30,317 nucleotides of DNA from Penium margaritaceum (Eukaryota > Streptophyta > Zygnematophyceae > Desmidiales > Peniaceae), in the NCBI GenBank assembly GCA_023375785.1, contig SZWC01001600.1, forward strand, positions 115,256 through 145,572, in the 5' to 3' direction. Shown here one piece after another: positions 29,528 to 30,317 of this stretch. Made by a program: the position numbers and the translations under genes. The stretch's first letter is position 1, and the number at the start of each line of letters is the position of its first letter. The notes beneath the pieces were generated by a model that saw only the letters and a list, made by a program, of their open reading frames with translations, searched no databases and had not been told where the DNA came from.

Positions 29528-30317
29528 TAAACCAAGACACTATCCAAACATTGCACACCATATAACACCATATGCGAGATACCACCTGGAAACTTCCTTA
29601 TATGATATTGTTCAATAATGGAAGATGATAAGAACCTTCTGAAACAAATTACTTTAAAGTTTTCCATACACTCCTGTAAAGGAAGGAATCTCTCCTTCAA
29701 AAACGTTTCTTCAAAAAGTGTTGTCTACATGCTCTGATGGATTGTTCCTCTATGAATTGTTTTTGAAAGAATGAATACAATCAAGTTTTGGATTCCTGAG
29801 TTTACTTTGAATCAGAATTCTAAGGGCTGAACCTATGCTAAAAATACCCTTGGGTTATGATAACTTGAAACCTGTAACCTTGAACAAAAAAGGTAACACA
29901 GGTGGAATGGCTTTTACATGACTCCTTTTGACAACTCGAAGATCCCGAACCTCAAATACTTAGCGTCGCAATATTCAGCAAGATAACTCTGTTTCTGAAC
30001 CCGGATTCGAGGTCTGCTGATATCATTCGTCTTCCTCGGTCTTTCCCTCCCTCCTCACCCTTCCCACCCAGCACGGCCACGAGAGTGTGTGTGGTGGGGA
30101 GTGTATCAGAAGTTACACTTGAGTCTGCATGCACATTCGGCTCAGCTGAGCACAAGTGCTTTTTGGAGTGGGAAACATCCGGGAATTTTCCGACATGCAC
30201 TTCTGTACACATTTCTTAGGCATTCACTATGAAGAGCTTACACTGCCGCGTGCACTCACCCTATACACACTCCTAAAAGGGGAGGGGGGGATCCGGTATT
30301 CAAATTTGAGCCCCCCC
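29528..30317. other. Non-genic right flank
   Basis: Beyond the duplication no homology with the rest of the window was found. The minus frame at 29952-30212 has an ATG and 86 codons but resembles nothing known and lacks a comparison copy. A G-rich run at about 30280-30292 and the terminal C-run end the window. Confidence 0.45.

Noticed and set aside
29952..30212. 86-codon minus-strand frame with ATG
   Set aside because: There is no paralogue in the window, no recognised motif, and its length is within chance expectation.

Overview
The window looks like nuclear DNA of a eukaryote with a repeat-rich genome. The evidence is long non-coding stretches, GT/GA microsatellites, a minisatellite, a hAT-family DNA transposon and the remains of a non-LTR retrotransposon. 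The secreted proteins carry an N-terminal signal followed by an RRLL stretch, and Ser/Pro-Pro linkers, which would fit a streptophyte (charophyte alga or early land plant). That placement is inference. Nothing is organised like a prokaryotic operon.

The main structure is a large, old, direct segmental duplication. Copy A runs from about 852 to 10955 and copy B from about 12878 to 29527. The same landmarks occur in the same order in both: a shared upstream flank, an exon-like membrane-protein segment, a C-rich tract, a single-exon gene for a secreted Ala/Pro-rich protein on the minus strand, a divergent conserved open frame, a decayed reverse transcriptase, a decayed Cys-containing open frame, and a terminal hairpin-bearing repeat module. 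That terminal module also occurs as a 145-bp tandem repeat at the left edge (31-480), so the window probably starts at the end of a further unit.

The copies have diverged by insertion. Copy A carries about 660 bp near 1031-1690 and a SINE-like retroposon at 8726-9190. Copy B carries about 5.3 kb (13171-18467, with a 32-bp minisatellite) and a 2.9-kb defective hAT element (about 18988-21858), whose empty target site can be read in copy A.

The best-supported genes are the two secreted-protein paralogues, at 3264-4054 and 22733-23593, both minus. Copy A looks frameshifted only because a single N at 3681 hides about 61 missing bases. With that length restored the frame closes exactly. A multi-spanning membrane protein at 18310-18765 is plausible in copy B and broken in copy A. 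Everything else that looks coding is a relic or unsupported.

The assembly has visible defects: a 641-N gap inside a GT repeat, an exact 267-bp duplication around a single N at 9283, a near-repeat around a single N at 16023, and the collapsed gap at 3681.
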